A stretch of DNA of 64,000 nt from an uncultured Brevibacillus sp. (GTDB taxonomy: Bacteria > Bacillota > Bacilli > Brevibacillales > Brevibacillaceae). A model generated the notes under the pieces. It saw only the letters and a list, made by a program, of their open reading frames with translations. It made no database searches and was not told the origin of the DNA. Made by a program: the position numbers and the translations under genes. This document shows positions 30,966 to 40,901 of this stretch, piece by piece. Numbering within the stretch: the stretch's first letter is position 1; the number at the start of each line of letters is the position of its first letter. The stretch is taken from the NCBI GenBank assembly GCA_946402065.1, contig CAMIVR010000011.1, positions 1-64,000 on the forward strand, read 5' to 3'.

Positions 30966-31841
30966 GTGGTGCTAAACACATGGCTAGCCGGGATGCTTCT
31001 GCTGGCACAGGCAAATGCCGGCTCTGACCTGGTGAAGGTGACGCTGTTCGATAAGCTCGTGCACGTCGTCAGCGTGAATGAGTACGTTCTGCCTTTTTCC
31101 GCCGATTTGCCCATCATCGACCCGGATAAAGTCAGCAAGTTGACGCGGACGATCTCCAAGCGAGTCTTCACCGAACCGATCAATGCAGCATATGACGAGT
31201 CAGGCAAGCTGAACCCGGAACGGAACGGACTGCAGCTTGACCGCTTCTCCTTTGAACAGGCGGTGTACAGCCGCCTGTATGGGGAGACGACAGGCGATGT
31301 AAAAGTCCCGACCATGCAAATTCTGCCCCGCGTCGACCGCAGGCTGCTCAAGCAGCTCACGGAAAAGCGCATCGGCAGCTATACGACGTATTACAATCAC
31401 CGGAATGAAAATCGCAATCATAACATTTTTCTCTCGGCCATGGCCATCGACAGCCACGTCGTATTTCCGGGAGAAATTTTTTCGTTTAACCAGGTGGTCG
31501 GACAGCGAACGAGGGAAAAGGGCTACCGGGAGGCGCCGGAAATTGTCAGGGGGGAAATGTCCGAAGGCATTGGCGGCGGCATCTGCCAAACGTCATCCAC
31601 CTTGTTTAATGCGGTTGACAGAGCTGGACTGCACATCGTCCAGCGCTATTCGCACAGCCGCAACGTCCAGTACGTTCCCCCCGGACGGGATGCAACCGTA
31701 AGCTGGTACGGCCCCGATTTCCGCTTTCAAAACAAGTACGCCTACCCGATTCTCGTACGCTCGTATGCCAGGAATGGGCAGATTACCGTCTCGATTTACT
31801 CATTCGAGGAGATCGAATACGATCCAAGAACAGTTCCATAG
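30966..31841 (+). CDS. VanW family protein
   Basis: 'FPGEIFSFNQVVGQRTREKGYREAPEIVRGEMSEGIGGGICQTSSTLFNAV'. Confidence 0.92.
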   Translation: MVLNTWLAGMLLLAQANAGSDLVKVTLFDKLVHVVSVNEYVLPFSADLPIIDPDKVSKLTRTISKRVFTEPINAAYDESGKLNPERNGLQLDRFSFEQAVYSRLYGETTGDVKVPTMQILPRVDRRLLKQLTEKRIGSYTTYYNHRNENRNHNIFLSAMAIDSHVVFPGEIFSFNQVVGQRTREKGYREAPEIVRGEMSEGIGGGICQTSSTLFNAVDRAGLHIVQRYSHSRNVQYVPPGRDATVSWYGPDFRFQNKYAYPILVRSYARNGQITVSIYSFEEIEYDPRTVP

Positions 31842-31847
31842 CAATGA

Positions 31848-31884
31848 ATACAGGGGAGGTTTTATACTTTCTCTGTATTTTTTT
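31848..31884 (+). terminator. Rho-independent terminator after VanW gene
   Basis: AATACAG...CTGTATT followed by TTTTTT. Confidence 0.65.
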
Positions 31885-32038
31885 GTTTTCTGGCTGGAAT
31901 GGACCTTCTCACAGGTGAAGCGCTTAGCTAACAAAACAGGCGGCCGACGATGATGGTTGTGGATGACGACACGCTTATCCGCTAACTGGTAGGTCTGCCG
32001 CGCCCTTCGTAACAAGAAGACGGGCGAGTCTTCATCAG

Positions 32039-32179
32039 CTACCCCAGCACGTGCCTGATCCACAAAATAATCCTTCCGACAATATACCCGAGGACGATGA
32101 CCCAAAAAATTTTTCCCCAGACAGACAACCCGCGGATAAACTCACGCAGGCTTTTTCGACGATTCGGTGTTTGACTCAT
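32039..32179 (-). CDS. Candidate 46-aa membrane microprotein overlapping the 3' end of the EamA gene
   Basis: MSQTPNRRKSLREFIRGLSVWGKIFWVIVLGYIVGRIILWIRHVLG*; starts inside the EamA ORF in another frame; one TM segment; in-frame ATG also at 32185. Confidence 0.45.
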   Translation of the reverse strand: MSQTPNRRKSLREFIRGLSVWGKIFWVIVLGYIVGRIILWIRHVLG

Positions 32180-33074
32180 ACGCATTGGCTCCTTTTTCGC
32201 GATTGTTATACCGGATAAACAGGAAGATGCCTGCCAAAATAATCAGGCCGCCGATCCATTGCGGCACTGTAACGATTTCACCGAGAAGAAAATAAGCGAG
32301 AATGGACGTGCCGATTGGTTCACCGAGAATACTCATGGAAATGGTCGATGTATTCAACCACTTGATCACCCAGTTAAAGATCGAATGTCCAAGAATCGTC
32401 GGGATGAGCGCCAGGCAGAAAAACCAGCCCCAATCCGTAAGTGGATACCCCGTTAGCGGATAGCCGAGGACCAGGTCGTAGACGAGCAGGCAAACCGTGC
32501 TGGCGAAGTAGACGACCAGCGTGTAGGAGACGAGTGACAGCCCCTGGCGGACATACTGACCAATCAGCCAGTAAATGGTCACAGTCAACGCACCGAGCAG
32601 CGCCAGGATGTCTCCGAACAGCGCGCTGCCGCCAACGCGGAAGTCGCCCCAGCCGATGACGAAGCTGCCGATGATGGCCAAAAGACCGCCGGCAAGGCCG
32701 AGCTTGGCAACTTTTTCGCCGAACAGGAAGTAGCCACCGACAAAGGCAAACAGCGGCTGCAGTGTGACCAGTACGGTGGAGCTGGCAACAGACGTATAGC
32801 GCAGCGATTCAAACCAGAGCAGGAAGTGACTGGCCAGGAAAGCCCCGGAGAGCAGGCTGAGCAGCCATTGCTTGCCGCTCATCTGCTTGATCTCGCCAAC
32901 GGCTCCGCGCGTCCAGATCAGCATCGGCAGCGTGAGCAAGACTGACAGCAGCAGCCGATAGGTCGCAATGATCGGTGCCGGAGCAGACGCCAGCTTGACG
33001 AAAATGGCCGAAGTAGAAACAGCGATGACTCCGATGAGCAGGGCCAGATAGGGCGGAAACGCAGGTTTTTGCAA
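32142..33074 (-). CDS. EamA/DMT family transporter
   Basis: 10-TM protein with duplicated EamA organisation. Confidence 0.9.
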   Translation of the reverse strand: MQKPAFPPYLALLIGVIAVSTSAIFVKLASAPAPIIATYRLLLSVLLTLPMLIWTRGAVGEIKQMSGKQWLLSLLSGAFLASHFLLWFESLRYTSVASSTVLVTLQPLFAFVGGYFLFGEKVAKLGLAGGLLAIIGSFVIGWGDFRVGGSALFGDILALLGALTVTIYWLIGQYVRQGLSLVSYTLVVYFASTVCLLVYDLVLGYPLTGYPLTDWGWFFCLALIPTILGHSIFNWVIKWLNTSTISMSILGEPIGTSILAYFLLGEIVTVPQWIGGLIILAGIFLFIRYNNREKGANAYESNTESSKKPA

Positions 33075-33241
33075 TTGGGAACACCTTCACTTTGCTTTTC
33101 ACAGTTGATGCCATACTGCTTATTGTAACGGTTGTCCTGCTTGGCGACAATTGCTTATCGAGGAACACCGTTCCCGGGGTTTTTTTGCCACTCAAGACAA
33201 GCCTATGGTATGATGAAAGTTAGCAATTTCTATGAGATGAG

Positions 33242-35941
33242 GTGTCGGAAGAGATGGGCCATTTGGTGTTGATTGACGGAAACAGTATAGCCAATCGTGC
33301 GTTTTATGCCCTACCCTTGCTTTCTACGTCAAGCGGATTGCACACGAATGCAGTGCTGGGGTTTACCACCATGCTGTTAAAAGTGCTGGAAGAAATGAAC
33401 CCTACGCATATTCTGGTCGCGTTTGACGCAGGCAAGGTCGTATTTCGTCACAGCGAATTTACGGAATACAAAGCCGGCAGAGCAAAAACACCACCAGAGC
33501 TGTCCGAACAATTTCCGTTATTGCGCGAGCTGTTGGATGCCTTTTCCATTCAGCGCATTGAGCTTGAAGGCTACGAGGCTGACGACATCATCGGCACGCT
33601 GACGCTTGCCGCAGACCAAGAGGGACTGAAGACAACCGTTATAACGGGCGACAAAGACATGCTTCAGCTCGTTTCCGCAAACGTCACGGTCGCGTTGACG
33701 CGAAAAGGTGTTAGCGAAATCGAGCAGTACACGACTGCTGAAATAGAAGAAAAGTACGGCTTGAAACCGGAGCAGATCATCGATTTGAAAGGCCTCATGG
33801 GCGATACCTCGGACAATATTCCCGGCGTCCCCGGCGTTGGCGAAAAGACGGCGTTGAAGCTGCTGCACCAGTACGGCACTGTCGAAGAGGTTTTGGCTCA
33901 CATCGACGAAGTGTCCGGCAAAAAGCTGCAGGAAAACCTGCGGAACAATGTCGAGCAAGCCAAGCTGAGCAAATCCTTGGCGACGATCTATCGCGCTGCG
34001 CCGATCGGGATTGATGCGGCGACAACCGCGTACGAAGGCTACGAGTCCAGCCAATTACTGGATTTTTTCAAAAAAATGGAGTTTAAATCACTGATCTCTC
34101 GGGTAAAGGGTAGCAGTGATGGAACGCATTACAGCAGTGCAGAGGGAGGCGCTGAGCGGACGGGGGAGGCCGCTGGCGAGAGTGCTTCGGGCTTCCGCTA
34201 TCAGCGCGTCGAAGCCGACACGGCCGAGTCATTTTCCTCGCTGCTGACGTCACCGATGAGCCTGTATGTGGAGATGGACGGGGATAACTACCACCATGCG
34301 CCGTTGCTCGGGTTTGGCCTGGCAAGCGAAGGCGTGACGCTCTACGTGCCGTTTGAAGTAGCCCAGCAGTGGGATGCGTTCAAGGATTGGCTGCAGGATG
34401 CCGGGAAAGCGAAGTACGTCTTTGACGGCAAGCGCGATGTGGTTGCGCTCGCCTGGAACGGGATGTCGCTAAAGGGCGTCACATTCGATCTGTACCTCGC
34501 CTCTTATTTGCTGAACGCGACAGAGGGCGACCCGCTGCTCAGCGATGTCGCGGGCCAGTATGCGAGTGTCGCGCTGGTTGCCGACGAGGAGCTGTACGGC
34601 AAAGGGGCGAAGCGCGTCCTCCCGGAAATCGCCGTTTTGTCTGAGCATGTCGCGCGCAAAGCGACAGCGATCTGGCAAAGCATCGCTCCGGTCAAAGAGG
34701 CGATCGCCGCCAACCAGCTGGACGAGCTGCTGAACGAGCTGGAAGGGCCGCTCAGCCTCGTTCTGGCCGAAATGGAACACATGGGGGTCAAGGTAGACGG
34801 AAGCCGCTTGGTCAGCATGGGACAGGAGCTGGACGAGAAGCTGGAAGCCCTCACTGCCGAGATTCATGAGCATGCCGGAAGCGAGTTCAACATCAATTCA
34901 CCCAAACAGCTAGGGGAGATTTTATACGATCGCCTGGCCCTGCCTGTGTTGAAGAAAACCAAGACCGGTCCGTCTACGAGTGCCGACGTGCTGGAAAAGC
35001 TGGCACCGTATCATCCGATAATCGAAGCCATTCTCAACTTCCGCCAGTTGGGTAAGCTGCGCTCTACGTATATCGAGGGCTTGCTCAAGGAGATTCATCC
35101 CCAGACGAGCAAAGTGCATACGCGCTTTAACCAGGCGACGACAGCAACGGGCCGGTTGAGCAGCATCGAGCCGAATCTGCAAAACATCCCGATCCGCCTG
35201 GAAGAGGGCCGAAAAATCCGCGAAGCGTTTATCCCTTCCGAAGCAGGCTGGTATATGCTCGCTGCGGACTACTCGCAAATCGAACTGCGGATCCTCGCCC
35301 ACATCTCGCAGGATGCCAACATGCTGGATGCGTTCAGCAAGGGGATGGACGTGCATACCCGTACAGCGATGGACGTCTTTGGCGTAGCAGAAGATGAGGT
35401 GACCGCTCTGATGCGCAGACAGGCAAAGGCCGTCAACTTCGGGATCGTCTACGGGATCAGCGACTACGGCTTGTCGCAAAACCTGAACATTACCCGCAAA
35501 GAAGCAGCCGATTTTATCGAACGTTACTTCGCCGTGTTCTCCGGCGTGAAAAAATATATGGAAGATATCGTCAAGCAGGCGAAACAGGACGGTTTCGTGA
35601 CGACACTGCTGCACCGTCGCCGCTATTTGCCGGAAATTAAAAGCAGCAACTTCAATCTGCGCTCGTTTGCCGAACGCACGGCCATGAATACGCCGATCCA
35701 GGGAACGGCGGCAGATATTATCAAACTGGCGATGATCCGCATGCAGCAAAGCATTGCCGAAGCCAAGCTGGCGAGCCGCATGCTGCTGCAAGTGCACGAT
35801 GAGCTTGTCTTTGAGGTGCCGGAAGCGGAGCTAGCCAAGATGCAGCAACTCGTACCGGAAGTCATGGAGAGTGCACTGGCGCTCAGTGTGCCGCTGAAAG
35901 TAGATGTCAACTACGGCCGAACCTGGTACGAAGCGAAGTAG
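33242..35941 (+). CDS. polA: DNA polymerase I
   Basis: 5'-3' exonuclease N-terminus and 'MLAADYSQIELRILAHIS', 'QVHDELVFEVPEAE'. Confidence 0.97.
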   Translation: MSEEMGHLVLIDGNSIANRAFYALPLLSTSSGLHTNAVLGFTTMLLKVLEEMNPTHILVAFDAGKVVFRHSEFTEYKAGRAKTPPELSEQFPLLRELLDAFSIQRIELEGYEADDIIGTLTLAADQEGLKTTVITGDKDMLQLVSANVTVALTRKGVSEIEQYTTAEIEEKYGLKPEQIIDLKGLMGDTSDNIPGVPGVGEKTALKLLHQYGTVEEVLAHIDEVSGKKLQENLRNNVEQAKLSKSLATIYRAAPIGIDAATTAYEGYESSQLLDFFKKMEFKSLISRVKGSSDGTHYSSAEGGAERTGEAAGESASGFRYQRVEADTAESFSSLLTSPMSLYVEMDGDNYHHAPLLGFGLASEGVTLYVPFEVAQQWDAFKDWLQDAGKAKYVFDGKRDVVALAWNGMSLKGVTFDLYLASYLLNATEGDPLLSDVAGQYASVALVADEELYGKGAKRVLPEIAVLSEHVARKATAIWQSIAPVKEAIAANQLDELLNELEGPLSLVLAEMEHMGVKVDGSRLVSMGQELDEKLEALTAEIHEHAGSEFNINSPKQLGEILYDRLALPVLKKTKTGPSTSADVLEKLAPYHPIIEAILNFRQLGKLRSTYIEGLLKEIHPQTSKVHTRFNQATTATGRLSSIEPNLQNIPIRLEEGRKIREAFIPSEAGWYMLAADYSQIELRILAHISQDANMLDAFSKGMDVHTRTAMDVFGVAEDEVTALMRRQAKAVNFGIVYGISDYGLSQNLNITRKEAADFIERYFAVFSGVKKYMEDIVKQAKQDGFVTTLLHRRRYLPEIKSSNFNLRSFAERTAMNTPIQGTAADIIKLAMIRMQQSIAEAKLASRMLLQVHDELVFEVPEAELAKMQQLVPEVMESALALSVPLKVDVNYGRTWYEAK

Positions 35942-35953
35942 GAGGAGCAGAAG

Positions 35954-36784
35954 ATGCCGGAATTACCTGAGGTAGAGACCGTTGTCCGCACGCTGCGGCA
36001 GCTTGTCAGCGGAAAGTCGATCGAGCGAGTCAGCGTCCATCTTCCGCGGATTATTCGCCGCCCTGATGACGTGATGGAATTTGCCGCCCAGCTCGTCAAC
36101 CAGACGATTCACAAGGTGGAGCGTCGGGCCAAATTCATTCTCTTCCACCTCGATCGCGACATACTGATCTCGCATTTGCGCATGGAAGGCCGTTACGGCT
36201 TGTACAAAGCAAGTGACGAGCTGGAAAAACACACGCATGTCGTCTTCCACTTTACAGACGGTACGGAGCTGCGCTATCGCGACGTACGTCAGTTCGGAAC
36301 GATGGATTTGCTTCCTTTCGAAGCGGCAGCCACGTCCGAGCCGCTGGCCAAGCTGGGACCGGAACCGCTCGATGAACAGTTTACCGCAGCGCGTTTTCGC
36401 AAGATGCTCAAACAGCGGACAACAAAAATCAAGCCGCTTTTATTAAATCAAGAATTTCTCGTCGGACTGGGGAATATTTATGTGGACGAGGCGCTTTTTC
36501 AGGCCAGGCTGCACCCGGAGCAGCCAGCCAATTCGCTTTCGCCGAAACAGGTCGATCGCCTGTATGAAAGCATTGTCGCCACGCTTTCAGAAGCGATTGA
36601 TCAGGGCGGGAGCTCGATTAAGTCGTATGTCAACGGGCAAGGGGAAATGGGGATGTTCCAACAGTCACTGAAGGTCTACGGCAGGGCAGGCGAGGCTTGC
36701 GACGTCTGTGCGACGCCGATCATTCGCTTTGTGGTCGGGGGGCGCGGCACGCACATTTGCCCGAAATGCCAGAAGCGAAAATGA
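35954..36784 (+). CDS. mutM: Formamidopyrimidine-DNA glycosylase
   Basis: 'MPELPEVETVVRTL', C-terminal zinc finger 'CDVCATPIIRFVVGGRGTHICPKCQ'. Confidence 0.97.
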   Translation: MPELPEVETVVRTLRQLVSGKSIERVSVHLPRIIRRPDDVMEFAAQLVNQTIHKVERRAKFILFHLDRDILISHLRMEGRYGLYKASDELEKHTHVVFHFTDGTELRYRDVRQFGTMDLLPFEAAATSEPLAKLGPEPLDEQFTAARFRKMLKQRTTKIKPLLLNQEFLVGLGNIYVDEALFQARLHPEQPANSLSPKQVDRLYESIVATLSEAIDQGGSSIKSYVNGQGEMGMFQQSLKVYGRAGEACDVCATPIIRFVVGGRGTHICPKCQKRK

Positions 36785-36803
36785 TGATAAAGGAGTGTGC
36801 TGC

Positions 36804-37409
36804 ATGATACTTGGGTTGACGGGAGGCATTGCGAGCGGGAAGAGTACAGTCACAGCCATGCTGAGAGCGCGCGGAATCACGGTCATCGATGCTGACCAGA
36901 TTGCGCGCGAGGTGGTCGAGCCGGGCATGTCAGCTTACGAGGCGATCGTCGCCCATTTCGGTCAGGAAATCCTCAAGCCTGACGGTCAAATCGACCGCAA
37001 GCAGCTGGCGGAGATCATCTTTGCCAATCAAGCCGAGCGGCAGGTGCTTAATTCCATCGTCCACCCGGAAGTTCGCAGGGTGATGCGCCAGCAAGCCGAG
37101 CAGGCAGAAGAGGCCGGGGAAGACATCGTCTTCATGGATATTCCGCTGCTGTTCGAAAGCAAGCTGCAGCACATGGTGGACAAAACGGTCGTCGTCTACG
37201 TGCCGGTGGAAAAACAGCGCCAGCGGCTGATGGAGCGGGATGAGCTTGACGACAGGCAAGCCGAGCAAAGGCTGCAGGCGCAATTCCCGATCCAGCAGAA
37301 GAAGGAGCTGGCCGACTACGTCATCGACAACGAAGGAACCCGTGAAGAGACTGAGGCGCAAGTCGATCAGCTCATTGCTCGCTTGCGTGCGGATGCGGAG
37401 TTGGCATAA
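36804..37409 (+). CDS. coaE: Dephospho-CoA kinase
   Basis: 'MILGLTGGIASGKSTVTAMLRARGITVIDADQIAREV'. Confidence 0.95.
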   Translation: MILGLTGGIASGKSTVTAMLRARGITVIDADQIAREVVEPGMSAYEAIVAHFGQEILKPDGQIDRKQLAEIIFANQAERQVLNSIVHPEVRRVMRQQAEQAEEAGEDIVFMDIPLLFESKLQHMVDKTVVVYVPVEKQRQRLMERDELDDRQAEQRLQAQFPIQQKKELADYVIDNEGTREETEAQVDQLIARLRADAELA

Positions 37410-37972
37410 TGAAACGCAATCGGGCCGTTTGGGGACTTTTAACGGTACTGCTGGGAGTATTCATGGCAATCAACACCTCGACCGTCTGGAAGTGGATGTA
37501 CCCGATCAAGTACCAGCAGGAGATCAAGCAGGCGTCACAGCGCTACGCGGTCGATCCGCATCTGGTGCTGGCGATTATCCGTGCCGAAAGCGATTTTGAC
37601 CCGACGAGAGTCTCGAAAAAAGGTGCGCTCGGGTTGATGCAGGTGATGCCTGACACGGCCAGTTGGGTGCTGTCGCAGGCGGACTTCGCCGATGCGTCGA
37701 TGGACAACATCACCCATCCGAAGGTGAATATCGACGTCGGCACGTGGTATTTGTCGTTTTTGCTGAAAAAGTTTGCCGGTGACACCGTGCTGGCTGTGGC
37801 CGCCTACAATGCCGGGCCCGGGAATGTAACCGCCTGGCTGGCACGCAGTCAGTGGAACGGTTCCAGCGACACCATTGCGGACATTCCGATCGGCGAAACG
37901 CGCCATTACGTGCAGCGTGTGCTGTATTTCCATCAACGGTATAACCAGGTTTACTCGGATCAGCTCGAATAG
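37409..37972 (+). CDS. Lytic transglycosylase (SLT domain)
   Basis: 'VLAIIRAESDFDPTRVSKKGALGLMQVMPDTA', 'AVAAYNAGPGNV'. Confidence 0.93.
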   Translation: MKRNRAVWGLLTVLLGVFMAINTSTVWKWMYPIKYQQEIKQASQRYAVDPHLVLAIIRAESDFDPTRVSKKGALGLMQVMPDTASWVLSQADFADASMDNITHPKVNIDVGTWYLSFLLKKFAGDTVLAVAAYNAGPGNVTAWLARSQWNGSSDTIADIPIGETRHYVQRVLYFHQRYNQVYSDQLE

Positions 37973-38052
37973 GAAAGGCGTCTTGTCCAAAGCGGAAAAG
38001 GCGTCTTTTTTGTTTACAAAAAGTCCAAATATTTATTTTTTAGTAAAACACA

Positions 38053-38080
38053 TTGATAATTGTGACATACTTATTATAAT
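38053..38080 (+). promoter_or_regulatory. Probable sigma-A promoter for gapB
   Basis: TTGATA-16 nt-TATAAT. Confidence 0.6.
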
Positions 38081-38127
38081 AGAGATAACGAATAAAGGGT
38101 AACTTAATTGTTAGGAAGGGGATTCTT

Positions 38128-39183
38128 ATGACTATCAGAATTGGCATAAACGGTTTCGGACGAATTGGACGTATGGTTTTTCGCAGAGCTATTCAAGATC
38201 CCAACATTGAAATCGTAGCAATCAATGCTAGCTATCCCCCTGAAACACTGGCTCACCTGCTTAAGTATGATACCATTCATGGTCGTATAAATAATGAAAT
38301 CGAAGTGAAGGACAACCGGATTTTTGTCGATGGCAAACCGACGGTGGTTCTGTCTGACCGCAATCCGCTCAATTTGCCTTGGGGTGAGTTGGGCGTAGAG
38401 ATCGTGGTCGAGGCAACGGGAAAATTCAAGGATCGCGAAGGCGCGTCCAAGCATTTGCAAAGCGGTGCGAAAAAAGTCGTCATCACTGCTCCGGCCAAGG
38501 ATGAGGACGTTACCATTGTCATGGGTGTAAACGACGAAGCGTACGATCACGCCAACCATCACATCGTCTCCAATGCCTCATGCACGACCAATTGTCTCGC
38601 GCCGGTAGCCAAGGTGCTGCATGAAGCATTCGGCATCGAGCAAGGCTTGATGACGACGATTCACTCGTACACGAACGATCAGGTGAACATTGACAATCCG
38701 CATAAAGATTTGCGCCGTGCACGCGCTTGCGGCCAGTCCATCATCCCGACGACGACGGGGGCTGCCCGGGCTGTGGGGAAAGTGCTACCGGAGCTGAACG
38801 GACGCTTAAACGGGTTCTCCCTGCGTGTACCGACGCCAAATGTCTCCGTGGTCGATCTCGTGGTCAACACGAAAAAGAGCATTACGGTGGAGGAGGTCAA
38901 TCGCGTCCTGAAAGAGGCGAGTCAAGGCAGCATGAAGGGGTACCTGGAATTCTCCAACGATCCGCTCGTCTCCAGCGATTTCAATGGCAATGACCACTCC
39001 TCCATCATCGATGGCCTGTCGACGATGGTCATGGGACAAAATCAGTTGAAAGTCATCGCGTGGTATGACAACGAGTGGGGTTACTCATGCCGGGTTGTCG
39101 ATCTGGTGCGTCACGTAGCAGAGATGAACAACTCAAAAAACGACAGTGACCGCTTCGTCCTGACGGGCAGTGCCCAAAGCTGA
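38128..39183 (+). CDS. gapB: Glyceraldehyde-3-phosphate dehydrogenase, GapB type
   Basis: 'NASCTTNCLAPVAKVLHE'; 'AINASYPPETLAHLLKYDT' lacks the NAD-type Asp-32, and neighbours nrdR/dnaB/dnaI. Confidence 0.92.
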   Translation: MTIRIGINGFGRIGRMVFRRAIQDPNIEIVAINASYPPETLAHLLKYDTIHGRINNEIEVKDNRIFVDGKPTVVLSDRNPLNLPWGELGVEIVVEATGKFKDREGASKHLQSGAKKVVITAPAKDEDVTIVMGVNDEAYDHANHHIVSNASCTTNCLAPVAKVLHEAFGIEQGLMTTIHSYTNDQVNIDNPHKDLRRARACGQSIIPTTTGAARAVGKVLPELNGRLNGFSLRVPTPNVSVVDLVVNTKKSITVEEVNRVLKEASQGSMKGYLEFSNDPLVSSDFNGNDHSSIIDGLSTMVMGQNQLKVIAWYDNEWGYSCRVVDLVRHVAEMNNSKNDSDRFVLTGSAQS

Positions 39184-39265
39184 ACATACGGACAATCCGG
39201 CCAGGCTCTTATCATCGCAAGCGTTCGTCTGCATGCTGATGACACAGTAAGCAAGCAAAGGAAAT

Positions 39266-39305
39266 AATGCGCGACCCAAGTTTTTCAGGGATGCGCATTT
39301 TTTTC
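39266..39305 (+). terminator. Rho-independent terminator after gapB
   Basis: AATGCGC...GCGCATT followed by T-run. Confidence 0.7.
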
Positions 39306-39392
39306 TGCACATTATTTAACTTTTTGTGTTACTATGTTTCTATTGTGCCCGATCTACTTGGCATAGTGAAGCTAGAGAAAAAGGAGTAACGA

Positions 39393-40778
39393 GTGATGAA
39401 TGGATCGAAGCGCAACGTAATCATCGCCTTGATGGTTGCAACCTTTTTGACAGCGATCGAATCGACGATCATCAGTACGGCGATGGCTGCAATCGCCCGG
39501 GACTTGGGAGACAGTCAACTGTTCTCCTGGGTATTCTCGCTGTATTTGCTGACGGCGGCTGTAACGACGCCGATTTACGGCAAGCTGGCCGACCTGTTTG
39601 GCCGCAAGCCTGTCTTTCTGTTTGGGGCGACGCTCTTTTTGATTGGCTCGCTGCTGTGCGGAATGAGCGGCAGCATGACACAGCTCATCATCTTCCGGGC
39701 CATCCAGGGCTTGGGAGCGGGGGCGATCCAGCCGATCACGATGACGATCATCGGCGATCTCTTCAGCAATGAAGAGCGGGCGAAGCTGATGGGACTCTTC
39801 GGCGCGATGTGGGGTGTAGCCGGGATTATCGGGCCGCTGGTCGGCGGATTTTTTGTCGACTATGTGTCGTGGCATTGGATCTTTTACTTTAACGTGCCGG
39901 TCGGGATCGCCTCGTGCCTGCTGCTGATGAAGTTTTTCCATGAAGACGTCCCGCGCAAAAAGGTCAGTATCGACTACCTTGGGGCGAGCCTGTTCGCAGT
40001 CTGTATCGGCTTGTTTCTCTACGTCATCCTGGCCGCAGGTGAGGGCGGCAGCTTCCACATCGACGGGACGGACCTGCTGCTGCTTGCCGTCAGTCTGGCG
40101 CTGTTCATCGTATTTCTGCAGGTAGAGAGACGCGCGGTAGAGCCGATGCTGCCGCTGCCCCTGTTCAAGCGCAAAATCATCGCGGTTACACAGCTTGTTT
40201 CATTTGCTCATGGAGCCGTGCTGATCGGAACATCTGCCTACATTCCGATCTGGATTCAGGACGTGCTTGGTCATTCGGCGATGTACGCCGGGTTTGCCTT
40301 GCTGCCGATGTCCATCGCCTGGACGCTGATGGCCAGTGTCGGCGGACGGATGCTGCTCAAGATCGGCTACAAAGGCGTAGCCGTGATCGGGATGGCGATT
40401 ATTCTGCTCGGCTGTGCCTGGCAGTCGATACTGACGCCGACAAGTCCGGCCTGGATGATCCCCGGCATGACGCTGGTCATCGGAGCGGGCTTCGGCTTTT
40501 CCTTTACGGCGCTGACGCTCGCTGTGCAGAACGCGGTCTCCTGGCAGCAGCGCGGTGTGGCGACGGGATCGCTGCAGTTTGTCCGGACGCTCGGCCAGAC
40601 AGTAGGCGTGGCGCTGCTCGGGGCTACACTGAACATGTTCCTCACAGACAGCGGTGTCAGCGGCAAGGTCGTTGGCTTGCAGGCCGTGTTTGTTGCCATG
40701 CTGATTTTGTCCGTGCTCGGAATGCTGATCGCGATCTTCCTGCCGAAGCAAGAGGACCCGGCCACAGCAGGGCAGTAA
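39393..40778 (+). CDS. MFS transporter, DHA2/EmrB-QacA family
   Basis: 14-TM like, 'LDSTIISTAMAAIARDLG'-type start, 'RAIQGLGAGAIQPITMTIIGDLF'. Confidence 0.92.
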   Translation: MMNGSKRNVIIALMVATFLTAIESTIISTAMAAIARDLGDSQLFSWVFSLYLLTAAVTTPIYGKLADLFGRKPVFLFGATLFLIGSLLCGMSGSMTQLIIFRAIQGLGAGAIQPITMTIIGDLFSNEERAKLMGLFGAMWGVAGIIGPLVGGFFVDYVSWHWIFYFNVPVGIASCLLLMKFFHEDVPRKKVSIDYLGASLFAVCIGLFLYVILAAGEGGSFHIDGTDLLLLAVSLALFIVFLQVERRAVEPMLPLPLFKRKIIAVTQLVSFAHGAVLIGTSAYIPIWIQDVLGHSAMYAGFALLPMSIAWTLMASVGGRMLLKIGYKGVAVIGMAIILLGCAWQSILTPTSPAWMIPGMTLVIGAGFGFSFTALTLAVQNAVSWQQRGVATGSLQFVRTLGQTVGVALLGATLNMFLTDSGVSGKVVGLQAVFVAMLILSVLGMLIAIFLPKQEDPATAGQ

Positions 40779-40827
40779 TGGGCGAAGATTAAGGGACACA
40801 CCGGCAGGAATAACTCTATCAAAAGAC

Positions 40828-40884
40828 AAAGACAAAGCGCAAACCGGGGAAACAGCCGCTTCCCAGGGATGCGCTTCGTCTTTT
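40828..40884. terminator. Bidirectional terminator between convergent genes
   Basis: AAGACAAAGCGCA / TGCGCTTCGTCTTTT imperfect inverted repeat. Confidence 0.6.
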
Positions 40885-40901
40885 ACGCCAAACCGGGGTG
40901 A

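Noticed and set aside
37976-38012. Terminator after the lytic transglycosylase gene (GGCGTCTT...GGCGTCTTTTTT)
   Set aside because: The arms are direct repeats, not inverted; they cannot form a terminator stem.
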